From: Bradyrhizobium iriomotense | GTDB lineage: Bacteria; Pseudomonadota; Alphaproteobacteria; Rhizobiales; Xanthobacteraceae | NCBI RefSeq assembly: GCF_030160715.1 | Contig: NZ_BSOW01000019.1 | Location: 113,390-177,389 of the forward strand | Direction of reading: 5' to 3' | DNA length: 64,000 nucleotides | In this document: in pieces, positions 63,978 to 64,000 of the stretch | Layout of the letters: each line of letters begins with the position of its first letter | Position numbering within the stretch: the first letter of the stretch is position 1 | Program-made: the position numbers and the translations under genes | The notes under the pieces: generated by a model | What the model was told of the DNA's origin: nothing | Seen by the model: only the letters and a program-made list of their open reading frames with translations | The model's database searches: none

Positions 63978-64000
63978 GAAGCACCCGATCGTTAAGGTAA

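Overview
The window is GC-rich and almost fully coding. It looks like the chromosome of a soil or plant-associated alphaproteobacterium, most likely Bradyrhizobium or a close relative in the Nitrobacteraceae. This is inferred from gene content (pca/pob aromatic catabolism, fds-type formate dehydrogenase, a LapG-like cysteine protease, many small lineage-specific proteins) and from intergenic repeats typical of the group. No rRNA, tRNA, CRISPR array, intact insertion sequence or phage module was recognised.

Layout. 0-12 kb: the 3' part of an NAD-linked formate dehydrogenase alpha subunit, a YbaK-type deacylase, a HupE/UreJ-like membrane protein, a GntR regulator divergent from tcuAB (tricarballylate oxidation), a GGDEF-EAL protein and pncB. 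12-19 kb: aromatic catabolism, with a LysR regulator divergent from pcaHG, and an AraC regulator (PobR-like) divergent from pobA. A GAF histidine kinase and a secreted CHAP-like protein lie between them. pobA makes protocatechuate, which PcaHG cleaves. 19-23 kb: a FecR-like protein plus CHASE2 adenylate cyclase pair, and an AraC regulator.

23.4-35.2 kb is the most unusual block. Ten co-directional genes encode a formylglycine-generating enzyme, a Tat-exported sulfatase, a periplasmic HAD phosphatase, a DUF3302/HlyD pair, two DUF1254/DUF1214 proteins (the second frameshifted), a SphA/MetA-like outer-membrane protein, a sensory nucleotide cyclase and an orphan SsuA-like binding protein. I read this as one envelope system handling a sulfated substrate, possibly an organic one. 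The function is inferred.

36-43 kb: a sugar-type ABC importer operon in which one permease is fused to a strictosidine-synthase/SMP-30 beta-propeller and a second propeller is encoded next to it. 43-48.5 kb: small secreted proteins, a VanZ-like protein and a CSS-motif EAL phosphodiesterase. 48.6-51.7 kb: galE-rfbA-rfbB nucleotide-sugar genes. 51.9-56 kb: a gene-poor stretch of very small proteins, including two paralogous 36-residue membrane microproteins, a decayed duplicate gene and two miniature SANT/Myb-like proteins. 56-63.8 kb: exopolysaccharide genes (O-antigen-ligase-like protein, priming glycosyltransferase, Wza-type exporter) with a PP2A-like phosphatase and a LapG-like protease. 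An AT-rich palindromic region precedes the priming transferase.
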